Below, piece by piece: positions 23,682 through 32,241 of a stretch of 55,642 bases of DNA. The translations under genes and the position numbers were made by a program. Under the pieces are notes generated by a model, which did no database searches, was not told the DNA's origin, and worked only from the letters and a program-made list of their open reading frames with translations. The DNA comes from DASZVN01 sp035547055 (GTDB taxonomy: Bacteria > Pseudomonadota > Alphaproteobacteria > Rhizobiales > Methylopilaceae), in NCBI GenBank assembly GCA_035547055.1, contig DASZVN010000119.1, positions 1-55,642 of the forward strand. The letters are read 5' to 3'. The stretch's first letter is position 1. Every line of letters starts with the position of its first letter.

Positions 23682-24734
23682 ATGCGCGCCATCACCGTCC
23701 TTCCCGGCACCGCCGATTCGGCCGCGCTCGGCGAGATGCCGGAACCGGCGGCGGAGGAGGGAACGGTCGAGGTCGAGGCGATCGCGCTCGGCATCTGCGG
23801 CACCGATGCCGAGATCGTCTCGGGCGCCTACGGCTGGGCGCCGCCGGGACAGCAGCGCCTCATCCTCGGCCACGAATCGCTCGGCCGCGTCCGGCGGGCG
23901 CCGGCCGACAGCGGGCTGAAGCCGGACGACCTCGTCGTCGGCATCGTGCGCCGGCCCGATCCGGTGCCGTGCCCGTTCTGCGCGGTCGGCGAATGGGACA
24001 TGTGCCGCAACGGCCGCTACACCGAGCGCGGCATCAAGGAGCGCGACGGCTACGGCGCCGAGCGCTGGCGGATCGAGCCGGACTTCGCGGTCAAGGTCGA
24101 CCCGGCCCTCGGCCTCAACGCGGTCCTCCTGGAGCCGACCAGCGTGGTCGCCAAGGCCTGGGACCATGCCGAGCGGCTCGGCCACCGCTCGGCGGCCTGG
24201 AAGCCGAAGACGGTGCTCGTCACCGGCGCCGGGCCGGTCGGCCTGCTGGCGGCCCTGATCGGCGCCGAGAAGGGCCTCGACGTCCACGTCTTCGACCGCG
24301 TCACCGACGGGCCGAAGCCCGGCCTCGTCAAGGACCTCGGCGGCACCTACCACGCGGGCTCGCTGCCGCCGCTCCAAGACCTCGCGCCCGACATCATCAT
24401 CGAGTGCACCGGCGCGACCGCGGTGATCGCCGAGGTGGTGTCGCGGAGCGCGCCGTCCGGCATCGTCTGCCTCGCCGGCGTCTCCTCGGGCGGCCACGAG
24501 ATCTCGCTCGACCTCGGCGGGCTCAACCGCACCATGGTGCTGGAGAACGACATCGTGTTCGGTTCGGTCAACGCCAACCGGCGGCACTACCAGGCCGCCG
24601 CCGAGGCCCTCGCCGCTGCCGACAAGGCCTGGCTCGGCCGCCTCATCACCCGGCGCGTCAGGCTCGACGACTGGAAGAGCGCGCTCGCGCGCGAGAAAGA
24701 CGACGTCAAGGTCGTCGTCGACTTCGCGGCGTGA
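23682..24734 (+). CDS. Glucose 1-dehydrogenase-like zinc MDR oxidoreductase
   Basis: A 350-residue zinc-dependent medium-chain dehydrogenase. The catalytic zinc site is indicated by GICGTDAEIVSG (Cys near 39) and LGHESLG (His near 66). CPFC and a following Cys mark the lobe loop, and LVTGAGPVGLLAALIGAEKGLDVHVFDR near 180-207 binds NAD(P). These sequences, with the late FGSVNANRRHY block, match archaeal- and bacterial-type glucose dehydrogenases more than alcohol dehydrogenases. The reaction would be D-glucose to gluconolactone with NAD(P)+. ATG at 23682 follows GAGGAG. The GH15 hydrolase starts 8 bp downstream, so the pair probably releases glucose from a glucoside and then oxidises it (inference). 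Confidence 0.88.
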   Translation: MRAITVLPGTADSAALGEMPEPAAEEGTVEVEAIALGICGTDAEIVSGAYGWAPPGQQRLILGHESLGRVRRAPADSGLKPDDLVVGIVRRPDPVPCPFCAVGEWDMCRNGRYTERGIKERDGYGAERWRIEPDFAVKVDPALGLNAVLLEPTSVVAKAWDHAERLGHRSAAWKPKTVLVTGAGPVGLLAALIGAEKGLDVHVFDRVTDGPKPGLVKDLGGTYHAGSLPPLQDLAPDIIIECTGATAVIAEVVSRSAPSGIVCLAGVSSGGHEISLDLGGLNRTMVLENDIVFGSVNANRRHYQAAAEALAAADKAWLGRLITRRVRLDDWKSALAREKDDVKVVVDFAA

Positions 24735-24742
24735 GCCGCGCC

Positions 24743-26596
24743 ATGACGAGGCTCCGCATCGAGGACTACGCCCTGATCGGCGACTGCCAGACCGCCGCGC
24801 TGGTCGGCCGCGACGGCTCGATCGACTGGCTGTGCTGGCCCCGCTTCGACTCCGACGCCTGCTTCGCGGCGCTGCTCGGCGAGGAGGACAACGGCCGCTG
24901 GCTGATCGCGCCCACCGACGGCACCGCCTCGACGCGCCGGCAATATCGCGGCGACACGCTGATCCTGGAGACCCGGTTCGAGAGCGGCACCGGCGCCGTC
25001 ACCCTGATCGATTTCATGCCGCCGCGCGGCAAGGCCTCGGACATCGTGCGCCTGGTCAAGGGCGAGCGCGGCACCATGGCGATGCGGATGGAGCTGCTGC
25101 TCCGCTTCGGCTACGGCACCGCCGTGCCATGGGTGACGCGCGTGAAGGACGGCGACGGCACGGCGCTCCGCGCCATCGCCGGAGCCGACCTCGTCATGCT
25201 CCGGACGCCGGTTCGGATCGAGGGCGTCGACCTCAAGTCCGTCGCGGATTTCACCGTGTCGGCGGGCGAGACCGTGCCCTTCGTCCTGACCTACGGCTAT
25301 TCGCACCTGCCGGAGCCCGAGGCGATCGACGCGCTGGCCGCCCTCGACGACACCGAGGGCTTCTGGGCCGAGTGGGCCGGCACCTCGCGGCGCGCGGCGG
25401 AACAGGGCCGCTTCGCGACGCCCTGGGCCGACGCGGTGACGCGCTCGCTGGTGACGCTGAAGGCCCTGACCTATGCGCCGACCGGCGGCATCGCCGCCGC
25501 CGCCACCACCTCGCTGCCGGAATATCTCGGCGGCCAGCGCAACTGGGACTACCGCTTCTGCTGGCTCCGCGACGCCACGCTGACGCTGCTCGCGCTGATG
25601 AACGGCGGCTATTTCGGCGAAGCCGAAGCGTGGCGCGACTGGCTGCTGCGCGCCGCGGCCGGCAGCCCCGCCCAGATGCAGACGCTCTATTCGATCGCCG
25701 GCGAGCGGCGCATGACCGAGTGGGAGGTCGGCTGGCTGAACGGCTACGGGGGCTCGCGGCCGGTCCGCATCGGCAACGCCGCGCACGGCCAGCTCCAGCT
25801 CGACATCTACGGCGAGCTGATGGACGCGCTCTACCAGGCCCGCGTCAACGGCCTGCCCGAGAACGACGCCGCCTGGATGCTCCAGATCGAGATCATGGAG
25901 CATCTCGAGGCGATCTGGGGCCAGCCCGACAACGGCATCTGGGAGGTGCGCGGCGAGCCGCAGCACTTCACCTATTCCAAGGCGATGTGCTGGGTCGCGT
26001 TCGACCGCGCCGTCCGGAGCGCCGAGGAGTTCCACATGGACGGGCCGGTCGAGCGCTGGCGCGCGCTCCGCGACCGCATCCATCGCGAGGTGTGCGCCAA
26101 CGGCTTCGACGAGAAGCGGGGCAGCTTCGTGCAGGCCTACGGCTCGCCCCATCTCGACGCCAGCCTGCTGCTGCTGCCCGCGGTCGGCTTCCTGCCTCCC
26201 GACGATCCGCGCATCGCCGGCACCGTCGCCGCGATCGAGAAGGATCTCTTCCGCGACGGCTTCGTGCTGCGCTACGACACCGAGAAGAGCGCCGACGGCC
26301 TGCCGCCGGGCGAGGGCGCCTTCCTCGCCTGCAGCTTCTGGCTCGCCGACGCCTACGTCATGCTCGGACGCATCGAGGAGGCGGAGGCCCTGTTCGAGCG
26401 CCTGCTCAAGCTCTGCAACGACGTCGGCCTGCTGTCGGAGGAATGGGACCCCCATCTTCGCCGCCAGCTCGGCAACATCCCCCAGGCCTTCTCCCACATC
26501 GCGCTGGTGAACACCGCCCACAACCTCCGCCATGTCAGGAAGCCGGTCGAGCAGCGCTCCGGCGCCAAGGCCGCCGCCAAGCCCACATCGGCCTGA
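24743..26596 (+). CDS. Glycoside hydrolase family 15 protein (glucoamylase/trehalase-like)
   Basis: A 617-residue GH15 enzyme. Residues about 1-215 are the beta-rich N-terminal domain (IEDYALIGDCQTAALVGRDGSIDWLCWPRFDS). The remainder is the (alpha/alpha)6 barrel with YLGGQRNWDYRFCWLRDATL near 258-277, GNAAHGQLQLDIYGELMDAL near 350-369 and LLSEEWDPHLRRQLGNIPQAFSH near the end, which carries the likely catalytic Glu of EEWDP. Bacterial members hydrolyse alpha-1,4-glucans or trehalose. No signal peptide is seen, so it acts in the cytoplasm, favouring trehalose or glycogen-derived substrate. Start ATG at 24743. A much longer open frame upstream is a GC-bias artefact. The C-terminal AKAAAKP tail is low-complexity. 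Confidence 0.93.
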   Translation: MTRLRIEDYALIGDCQTAALVGRDGSIDWLCWPRFDSDACFAALLGEEDNGRWLIAPTDGTASTRRQYRGDTLILETRFESGTGAVTLIDFMPPRGKASDIVRLVKGERGTMAMRMELLLRFGYGTAVPWVTRVKDGDGTALRAIAGADLVMLRTPVRIEGVDLKSVADFTVSAGETVPFVLTYGYSHLPEPEAIDALAALDDTEGFWAEWAGTSRRAAEQGRFATPWADAVTRSLVTLKALTYAPTGGIAAAATTSLPEYLGGQRNWDYRFCWLRDATLTLLALMNGGYFGEAEAWRDWLLRAAAGSPAQMQTLYSIAGERRMTEWEVGWLNGYGGSRPVRIGNAAHGQLQLDIYGELMDALYQARVNGLPENDAAWMLQIEIMEHLEAIWGQPDNGIWEVRGEPQHFTYSKAMCWVAFDRAVRSAEEFHMDGPVERWRALRDRIHREVCANGFDEKRGSFVQAYGSPHLDASLLLLPAVGFLPPDDPRIAGTVAAIEKDLFRDGFVLRYDTEKSADGLPPGEGAFLACSFWLADAYVMLGRIEEAEALFERLLKLCNDVGLLSEEWDPHLRRQLGNIPQAFSHIALVNTAHNLRHVRKPVEQRSGAKAAAKPTSA

Positions 26597-26634
26597 CCGT
26601 CGCCGCGGCGTGGCCGCCCCACGCTACGACGAAA

Positions 26635-26667
26635 TTGCCATAGATTTGCATTCCCAGTTTGTATTTA
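26635..26667 (+). promoter_or_regulatory. A/T-rich patch upstream of the RTX gene, possible promoter
   Basis: The 292-bp gap after GH15 holds one A/T-rich stretch with TTGCCA (26635-26640) and, 17 bp on, TTTGTA (26658-26663) or TATTTA. The remainder of the gap is G+C-rich with no further feature I could support. The start codon is about 220 bp downstream. Confidence 0.25.
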
Positions 26668-26888
26668 CTGGTCGGGAGACGTGCGTCCCGACTGGATCGG
26701 TGACCCCTCCGTCCGAACGACTCGCGCGGGCGATCGTGACGGCAGGGCCGCTGCCGCAGCGATGCGGCGCGCCACTCCACCGCCGGCCGGCGAGCCCCCG
26801 ACGCCACGCGTCGGCCACGGGCTTTTTTCGACAGACAGAACAGTCTCCGCGACGGTGGAGGCCGGCGAACCGCTGCAGGGGGCTCTCG

Positions 26889-29800
26889 ATGACCGTCACC
26901 ACCAGCTATTCCGTCAATACGTTGAACAATGTCCCGGTGGGCGACTTTACCGAGGCGCCGGACAGCGGGGGCCTGTCCGGCGGCGGCTGGGCGACCACCG
27001 TGTACGACTTCGCTCGAGGCTTCTTTGTCCTCTACGGCTTCAACCCCGACGGCACCGAGGCCTTCAACATTCCTGTCGGTGACTCCTCCGGCTCCGTCGC
27101 GACGTCACCTCTCGACGGGTCCCTCCATTCATATGGCGGTTGGACCTCCTCGAGCGGGGGCGCTTATCTGGGAATTATTGAAGAGGAAGAGAATATCGAA
27201 GATGGATCTGTTACGTATAGCTATCAGTCTTCAACGATATATAACTTATATTCTACCAAAAACAGTCAGGCTGATGTTGCTGCTGAACAGAATCCAATCT
27301 TATATTCCCCGCGAGTGGTCCTCGCATGGCAGCACGATTACGGCAGTGGCGACCACGATGTGATGCTCGCCATCCGCAATTCTGATGGCAGCGGCAGCAC
27401 GACAACATTATCGGTCGACACGTCCACCGCTGACGACGAGGCGCCGAGCGTCGCGTTCGCCGGCTCCGGGCACATCCTCGTGACGTGGAACCGCATCGGT
27501 GCGGGCGGTGACACCGACCTATGGCAGGCGACCTACGATCGCGACGGCGTGATCCTGGCGGCGGCCCACGCGGTGGATACGACCGGGTCGGTCAATGCCG
27601 ATCCGAGCGTCGCCGCAGGCGCCGACGGGGCCTTCCTGACCGCCTATCAGGCCGACCAGTCCAACGGCGATCTCGACATCGCGACGATATTTCAAGCCGC
27701 CGACGGGAACACCCTGACGCGCGCTTCGGCGAGCACCATGCCCGGCATCGACGAGCAGCCGGCAGCGGCCTATCTCGACGGCGTCTTCGGCGTCGCCTTC
27801 ACACACACGATCCTGGATCTCGGCGCGGTCCGCGACCAGGACATCTATCTGTCGCTGTTCGATGCCGCGACGGGAGAGGCGCTGACGGCACCCGCCCATC
27901 CGATCGCGATCGACATCGACGGAAACCACCTCACCTCGGATCCCTCCCTTACCGCGCTCGCGGGCGGCAAGTTCCTCGTCAGCTATTTCGACGAGACCGA
28001 CGGCGTCGTGCGCGACAAGGTCATGCAGCTCGTCGAGACCATCGCCGGCGATGGCGATGCCAACGTGCTTACCTCCCGCTCCAACGGCATTTCGAACATC
28101 AGCGGCGGCGACGGCGACGACACCATTCGCGCCAGCGCCGCGGTCGATCATCTGTCGGGCGGAAACGGCAACGACAGCTTCGCCGTCGAGATCGGCACCG
28201 CCGCCGACGTCGACGGCGGCGCCGGCAACGACACCGTCAGCTTCTTCGCCCCGCCGAACTACACGATCGGCGTCATCGTGAATCTCGCCAATTCCGATCC
28301 CCAGAGCACCGGCGGGGGCACGATCAGCCTGACGGGCGTCGAGAACCTGACCGGCGGCAATGGCGCCGACACGCTCGTCGGGAACAGCGGCGCCAACATC
28401 CTGGACGATGGCGGCAACCAGAGCGCCGGCGGCGGCAGGGACACGCTGATCGGCGGGGCCGGCAACGACACCTACGTGGTCGGCGACGCCGCCACCCTGG
28501 TGGTCGAAGCCAGCGCCGACGGCGGCGTCGACCTCGTGCAATCCACGCGGACGTTCACCCTGCCGAACTTCGTCGAGAACCTGACGCTGCTCGGTATCGG
28601 CGACCTCAACGGCACCGGCAACTCGCTCGCCAACGTCCTCACCGGCAATGACGGCGACAACGTCCTCACCGGGGGCAAGGGCAACGATACCTACGTCGTC
28701 GGTCCGGGCGACACCGTGGTGGAGGCCGCCGACGGCGGCACCGACACGGTCCGGTCCGCAGGATCGTTCACGCTCGGCGATTTCGTCGAGAACCTGACCC
28801 TGACCGGCAGCGCCGACATCGACGGCACCGGCAATTCGCTCGACAACACCCTCATCGGCAACGCCGGCAAGAACGTCCTCCGCGGCGGCACCGGCGACGA
28901 CACCTACGTCGTCGGTTCCGGCGACACGGTGGTCGAGGCCGCCAGCGGCGGGCACGACACCGTAGATGCCTCGGTCAGTTTCTCGATCGGCGGCCTCTTC
29001 GTCGAGGACATCGTCCTCACCGGCAGCGGCAACATCAACGCCACCGGGAATTCGCTCGCCAACGCCCTCACCGGCAATGCCGGCAAGAACATCCTCGACG
29101 GCGGCACGGGCGCCGACACCATGACCGGCGGCGCCGGCGACGATATCTTCATCGTCGACAACGCGCTCGACCGCGTGATCGAGACCGCGGGCGGCGGCAC
29201 CGACACCGTCAAGGCCGCGGTCAGCTTCGCTCTGGCAGGCACCGAGGTCGAGAACCTTGTCCTCACGGGCGGCGGCAACCTCGACGCCACCGGCAACGCC
29301 CTCGCGAATTCGCTGACCGGCACCGCCGGCAAGAACGTCCTGAGCGGCTGGGGCGGAGGCGACGTCCTGAACGGCTGGGGCGGCGATGACACGCTGAACG
29401 GCGGTGCCGGCAAGGATGTCATGCGCGGCGGCAACGGCGACGACACCTATGTCGTCGACGATGCCGGAGACCGCGTGGTCGAGGCGAAGAACGGCGGGAC
29501 GGACACCGTCAAGGCGGCGGTTTCGTTCTCGCTTGCGGGCAGTCAGGTCGAGAACCTCGTCCTCACCGGCCATGGCAACACCCATGCCACCGGCAACGCG
29601 CTCGCCAACAGCCTGACCGGCAATGCCGGCAAGAACGTTCTCGACGGCGGCGCGGGCGCCGACACCATGACCGGCGGGCGCGGCAGCGACACCTTCGTGT
29701 TCTCGACCAAGCTCGGCGCCGCCAATGTCGACCACATCGTCGACTTCGCCGCCGGCGGTGCCGCGCACGACACCATCCGCCTCGCCCACAGCGTCTTCCA

Positions 29801-30005
29801 CGCGCTGCCGGTCGGCGCGCTTGCCGCCACCGCCTTCAAGGACGTGGCGGCAAAGGCGGAGGATGCCAACGATCGCATCCTCTACAACCACAAGACCGGC
29901 GTCCTCTCCTACGACGACGACGGCGCCGGCGGCGACGCGGCAGTCAAGATCGCGGTCCTCAACAACCACGCCGACCTCACCCATGCGGATTTCCTGATCG
30001 CATAG
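26889..30005 (+). CDS. RTX (haemolysin-type calcium-binding repeat) protein with propeller-like N-terminal domain
   Basis: A 1,038-residue predicted secreted protein with no Sec signal, as expected for type I secretion. Residues about 1-400 contain repeats of about 50 residues (PSVAFAGSGHILVTWNR, PSVAAGADGAFLTAYQ, PAAAYLDGVFGVAFTH, PSLTALAGGKFLVSYF) resembling beta-propeller blades. From about 400, GGxGxD calcium-binding nonapeptides appear, organised into five longer units of about 70-100 residues with VVEAxxGGTDTV, VENLxLTG and TGNxLANxLTGNAGKN. The C-terminus (RILYNHKTGVLSYDDDG, LTHADFLIA) is the usual RTX end that carries the secretion signal. There is no cysteine. ATG at 26889 follows GGGGG. 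Residues about 98-137 are encoded by an unusually A/T-rich island. No HlyB/HlyD/TolC genes or enzymatic domain were seen. It could be an adhesin or surface-layer-type protein. Confidence 0.88.
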   Translation: MTVTTSYSVNTLNNVPVGDFTEAPDSGGLSGGGWATTVYDFARGFFVLYGFNPDGTEAFNIPVGDSSGSVATSPLDGSLHSYGGWTSSSGGAYLGIIEEEENIEDGSVTYSYQSSTIYNLYSTKNSQADVAAEQNPILYSPRVVLAWQHDYGSGDHDVMLAIRNSDGSGSTTTLSVDTSTADDEAPSVAFAGSGHILVTWNRIGAGGDTDLWQATYDRDGVILAAAHAVDTTGSVNADPSVAAGADGAFLTAYQADQSNGDLDIATIFQAADGNTLTRASASTMPGIDEQPAAAYLDGVFGVAFTHTILDLGAVRDQDIYLSLFDAATGEALTAPAHPIAIDIDGNHLTSDPSLTALAGGKFLVSYFDETDGVVRDKVMQLVETIAGDGDANVLTSRSNGISNISGGDGDDTIRASAAVDHLSGGNGNDSFAVEIGTAADVDGGAGNDTVSFFAPPNYTIGVIVNLANSDPQSTGGGTISLTGVENLTGGNGADTLVGNSGANILDDGGNQSAGGGRDTLIGGAGNDTYVVGDAATLVVEASADGGVDLVQSTRTFTLPNFVENLTLLGIGDLNGTGNSLANVLTGNDGDNVLTGGKGNDTYVVGPGDTVVEAADGGTDTVRSAGSFTLGDFVENLTLTGSADIDGTGNSLDNTLIGNAGKNVLRGGTGDDTYVVGSGDTVVEAASGGHDTVDASVSFSIGGLFVEDIVLTGSGNINATGNSLANALTGNAGKNILDGGTGADTMTGGAGDDIFIVDNALDRVIETAGGGTDTVKAAVSFALAGTEVENLVLTGGGNLDATGNALANSLTGTAGKNVLSGWGGGDVLNGWGGDDTLNGGAGKDVMRGGNGDDTYVVDDAGDRVVEAKNGGTDTVKAAVSFSLAGSQVENLVLTGHGNTHATGNALANSLTGNAGKNVLDGGAGADTMTGGRGSDTFVFSTKLGAANVDHIVDFAAGGAAHDTIRLAHSVFHALPVGALAATAFKDVAAKAEDANDRILYNHKTGVLSYDDDGAGGDAAVKIAVLNNHADLTHADFLIA
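27181..27300. other. A/T-rich island inside the RTX gene
   Basis: 44 of 120 bases are G or C (37%), against 38 of 60 at 27061-27120 and 45 of 60 at 27421-27480. The frame stays open and encodes an acidic then Tyr/Ser/Asn-rich stretch. Codon use differs sharply from its flanks. Confidence 0.85.
28440..29700 (+). repeat. Tandem long RTX repeat units within the coding region
   Basis: Five imperfect in-frame copies of about 210-300 bp, each ending in a near-identical GGCAATGCCGGCAAGAAC-type segment (GNAGKN) followed by a GGxGxD pair. Such DNA similarity makes unit number prone to recombination. Confidence 0.8.
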
Positions 30006-30089
30006 GGAGCGGCGCCGACACGGCTGGCGTGACTCGACGGGCGGGCTCGGGCAGGGTGCGCGCCGCCCCGCCTTCCGGAGAGCCCGCCA

Positions 30090-31049
30090 ATGCTGCGCTG
30101 CGCCATCCTCGACGACTACCAGGACGTTGCCCTTTCGATCGCCGACTGGTCGCCGCTCGCCGGGCGGGTCGAGGTCGAGTCGTTCCGCGACCATATTGCC
30201 GACCGCGGCAAGCTCGCCGAGAGGCTGGCGGAGTTCGACGTCGCGGTGGCGATGCGCGAGCGGACGCCGTTCGACGCGGCCCTCTTCAACCGGCTGCCCA
30301 AGCTGAAGCTCCTGGTCACCACCGGGATGCGCAACGCCTCGATCGACCTCGCCGCCGCCGCCGCCCACAACGTCGTCGTCTGCGGCACCGACGGCGGGTC
30401 GCTGGCGACGGCGGAGCTGACCTGGGCGCTGATCCTCGCCGCGATGCGCGGCCTGCCCGGCGAGCTCGCCTCGGTGCGGAGCGGCGGTTGGCAAAAGGCG
30501 CTCGGCGGCGAGGTCGGCGGCAAGACGCTGGGCGTCGCAGGGTTCGGGCGGCTCGGCAGCCGGGTCGCCAGGATCGGCGTCGCCTTCGGCATGAACGTCG
30601 CGGCGTGGAGCCGGAACCTCACCGACGAGCGGGTCGCCAAGGTGCCGGGCGTCACCCGCGCCGAGAGCCTCGACGCGCTGCTGAGAACCGCCGACGTGCT
30701 GACGATCCACCTCGTCCTCGGCGACGCCACCCGCGGCCTGATCAAGGCGCCAGAGCTCGCACGAATGAAGCCGACGGCGTGGCTGGTCAACACCTCGCGC
30801 GGTCCGATCGTGGATGAAGAGGCGCTGGTCCAGGCGCTGCGCGAGCGCCGCATCGCCGGGGCCGCGCTCGACGTGTTCGAGCCGGAGCCGCTGCCCGCGG
30901 ACCACCCCTTCCGCACCATGGACAACGTGGTCGCGAGCCCGCACATCGGCTACGTCACCCGCGAGGCCTATGGCGAGTGGTATCCCAAGGCGGTGGAGGA
31001 CATCGTCGCCTGGCTCGATGGCAACCCGGTCCGGGTGCTGAAGGGGTGA
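30090..31049 (+). CDS. D-2-hydroxyacid dehydrogenase family protein (phosphoglycerate dehydrogenase-like)
   Basis: A 319-residue cytoplasmic NAD-dependent dehydrogenase. The nucleotide-binding LGVAGFGRLGSRVARIGVAFGMNVAAWSRN is near residues 147-176. The catalytic Arg is in NTSRGPIVDEEAL (about 235), the Glu in ALDVFEPEPLP (about 264) and the His in SPHIGYVTREAYGEW (about 288). It lacks the C-terminal ACT domain of SerA, so it is a generic 2-ketoacid reductase or hydroxyacid oxidase. ATG at 30090 follows CCGGAGAG. The gene stands alone after the RTX gene. The TGA stop at 31047 is followed by an in-frame TAG belonging to a family E repeat. Confidence 0.93.
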   Translation: MLRCAILDDYQDVALSIADWSPLAGRVEVESFRDHIADRGKLAERLAEFDVAVAMRERTPFDAALFNRLPKLKLLVTTGMRNASIDLAAAAAHNVVVCGTDGGSLATAELTWALILAAMRGLPGELASVRSGGWQKALGGEVGGKTLGVAGFGRLGSRVARIGVAFGMNVAAWSRNLTDERVAKVPGVTRAESLDALLRTADVLTIHLVLGDATRGLIKAPELARMKPTAWLVNTSRGPIVDEEALVQALRERRIAGAALDVFEPEPLPADHPFRTMDNVVASPHIGYVTREAYGEWYPKAVEDIVAWLDGNPVRVLKG

Positions 31050-31051
31050 CT

Positions 31052-31125
31052 GTAGGGTGGGCATGCACAGCATGCCCACGTGCGGCGCCAGACGTGGGCA
31101 TCGGCAACGCCGATGCCCACCCTAC
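31052..31125. repeat. Family E palindromic repeat, copy 1
   Basis: A 74-bp perfectly organised palindrome from GTAGGGTGGGCATGCA to GATGCCCACCCTAC, with an inner TGCCCACGTGCGGCGCCAGACGTGGGCA arm pair. It lies between the hydroxyacid dehydrogenase stop and the exonuclease start, which is 10 bp downstream of it. Confidence 0.9.
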
Positions 31126-31135
31126 ATGACCAATC

Positions 31136-32191
31136 ATGCAGCCCGACGATCTCCTCTGCCCGACGCCGCAGGGCCTCTGCTGCAAGCCGGCCGGCGTCTA
31201 TGTCGACCCGACCCGCCCGGTCGAGCGGGCGCTGATCACCCACGGCCATTCCGACCATGCCCGCCCGGGCCACGGCGCCGTGCTCGCGACCGCCGCGACG
31301 CTGGCGATCATGGCCGAGCGCTACGGCCCGGATTTCGCCGGCCGCCGCCAGGCCGTCGCCTATGGCGAGGCGATCGAGATCGGCGGCGTCCGCATCTCGT
31401 TCCACCCCGCCGGCCACGTCCTCGGCTCGGCGCAGATCCGGTTCGAGTGGCGGGGATTCCGCGCGGTGGTCTCGGGCGACTACAAGCGCGAGCGCGACCC
31501 GACCTGCGCCGCGTTCGAGCCGGTGCCGTGCGACCTGTTCGTCACCGAAGCGACGTTCGGCCTGCCGGTGTTCCGCCATCCGCCGGCGGAACAGGAGATC
31601 GCGAAGCTCCTGGATTCGGTCGCGCTGTTTCCCGAGCGAGCCCATCTCGTCGGCGCCTACGCCCTCGGCAAGGCGCAGCGGCTGATCGCGCTCTTGCGCG
31701 AAGCCGGACACGATGCGCCGATCCATCTCCACGGCGCCCTCCTCGGCCTGACCCAGCTCTATCGCCGCCATGGCATCGACCTCGGCGAGGTGCGCCATGC
31801 CGGCGCCGCCGACCGCAAGACGCTCGCCGGCGCGATCGTGCTGTGCCCGCCGTCGGCGATCCAGGATCTGTGGGCGCGGAAATTCCCCGATCCGGTGGCG
31901 GCGCTGGCCTCGGGCTGGATGCGGGTCAGGGCGCGGGCGCGCCAGCGCGGCGCCGAGCTGCCGCTCGTCATCTCCGACCATGCCGACTGGGACGCGCTCT
32001 GCCGCACCATCGAGGACACCAAGGCGGCCGAGGTGTGGGTGACCCACGGCGAGGAGGACGCGCTGGTCCACTGGTGCGGCGCCGCGGGCCTCGCGGCGCG
32101 GCCGCTCCGCCTGGTCGGCTACGGCGACGAGGGCGAGGACGAGCCGGCGCCGGCCGCGGCCGCGATTGCAGCGCCGGGAGCGCCGGAATAG
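31136..32191 (+). CDS. Ligase-associated-type DNA exonuclease (MBL/beta-CASP-like)
   Basis: A 351-residue metallo-beta-lactamase-fold nuclease of the family found beside ATP-dependent DNA ligase (exonuclease/ligase-associated, DEXA). The zinc motif THGHSDHARPGHG lies near residues 35-47, FHPAGHVLGSAQI near 87-99, VVSGDYKRERDPT near 111-123, EATFGLPVFRHP near 137 and ISDHADWDAL near 280, and late WVTHGEEDALVHWC is characteristic. It would act in DNA end processing during repair. The usual partners (ATP-dependent ligase, LhrC-type helicase, PdeM phosphoesterase) are not adjacent, and an amidohydrolase follows instead. The C-terminal tail (about 20 residues, Ala/Pro) is low-complexity. Confidence 0.9.
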   Translation: MQPDDLLCPTPQGLCCKPAGVYVDPTRPVERALITHGHSDHARPGHGAVLATAATLAIMAERYGPDFAGRRQAVAYGEAIEIGGVRISFHPAGHVLGSAQIRFEWRGFRAVVSGDYKRERDPTCAAFEPVPCDLFVTEATFGLPVFRHPPAEQEIAKLLDSVALFPERAHLVGAYALGKAQRLIALLREAGHDAPIHLHGALLGLTQLYRRHGIDLGEVRHAGAADRKTLAGAIVLCPPSAIQDLWARKFPDPVAALASGWMRVRARARQRGAELPLVISDHADWDALCRTIEDTKAAEVWVTHGEEDALVHWCGAAGLAARPLRLVGYGDEGEDEPAPAAAAIAAPGAPE

Positions 32192-32241
32192 CTTCAGGCG
32201 CCGGCCAATCAGGGAGGGCGGCCGCCCGCCGCCCAAGACCG

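Noticed and set aside
21845..24742. Continuous rightward open frame joined to the GH15 gene, giving a 1,583-residue protein
   Set aside because: It runs antisense through the MFS gene and the glucose dehydrogenase region, has Asp/Arg/Gly-rich low-complexity translation, and the GH15 family N-terminus begins at 24743.
28440..29700. Regular repeats considered as a CRISPR array
   Set aside because: Units are in frame, imperfect, 210-300 bp long and encode RTX motifs. There are no short conserved repeats with unique spacers.
27519..31079. 1,186-residue leftward open frame opposite the RTX and hydroxyacid dehydrogenase genes
   Set aside because: Shadow of G+C-biased repeats. The rightward frames carry recognisable RTX and dehydrogenase motifs.
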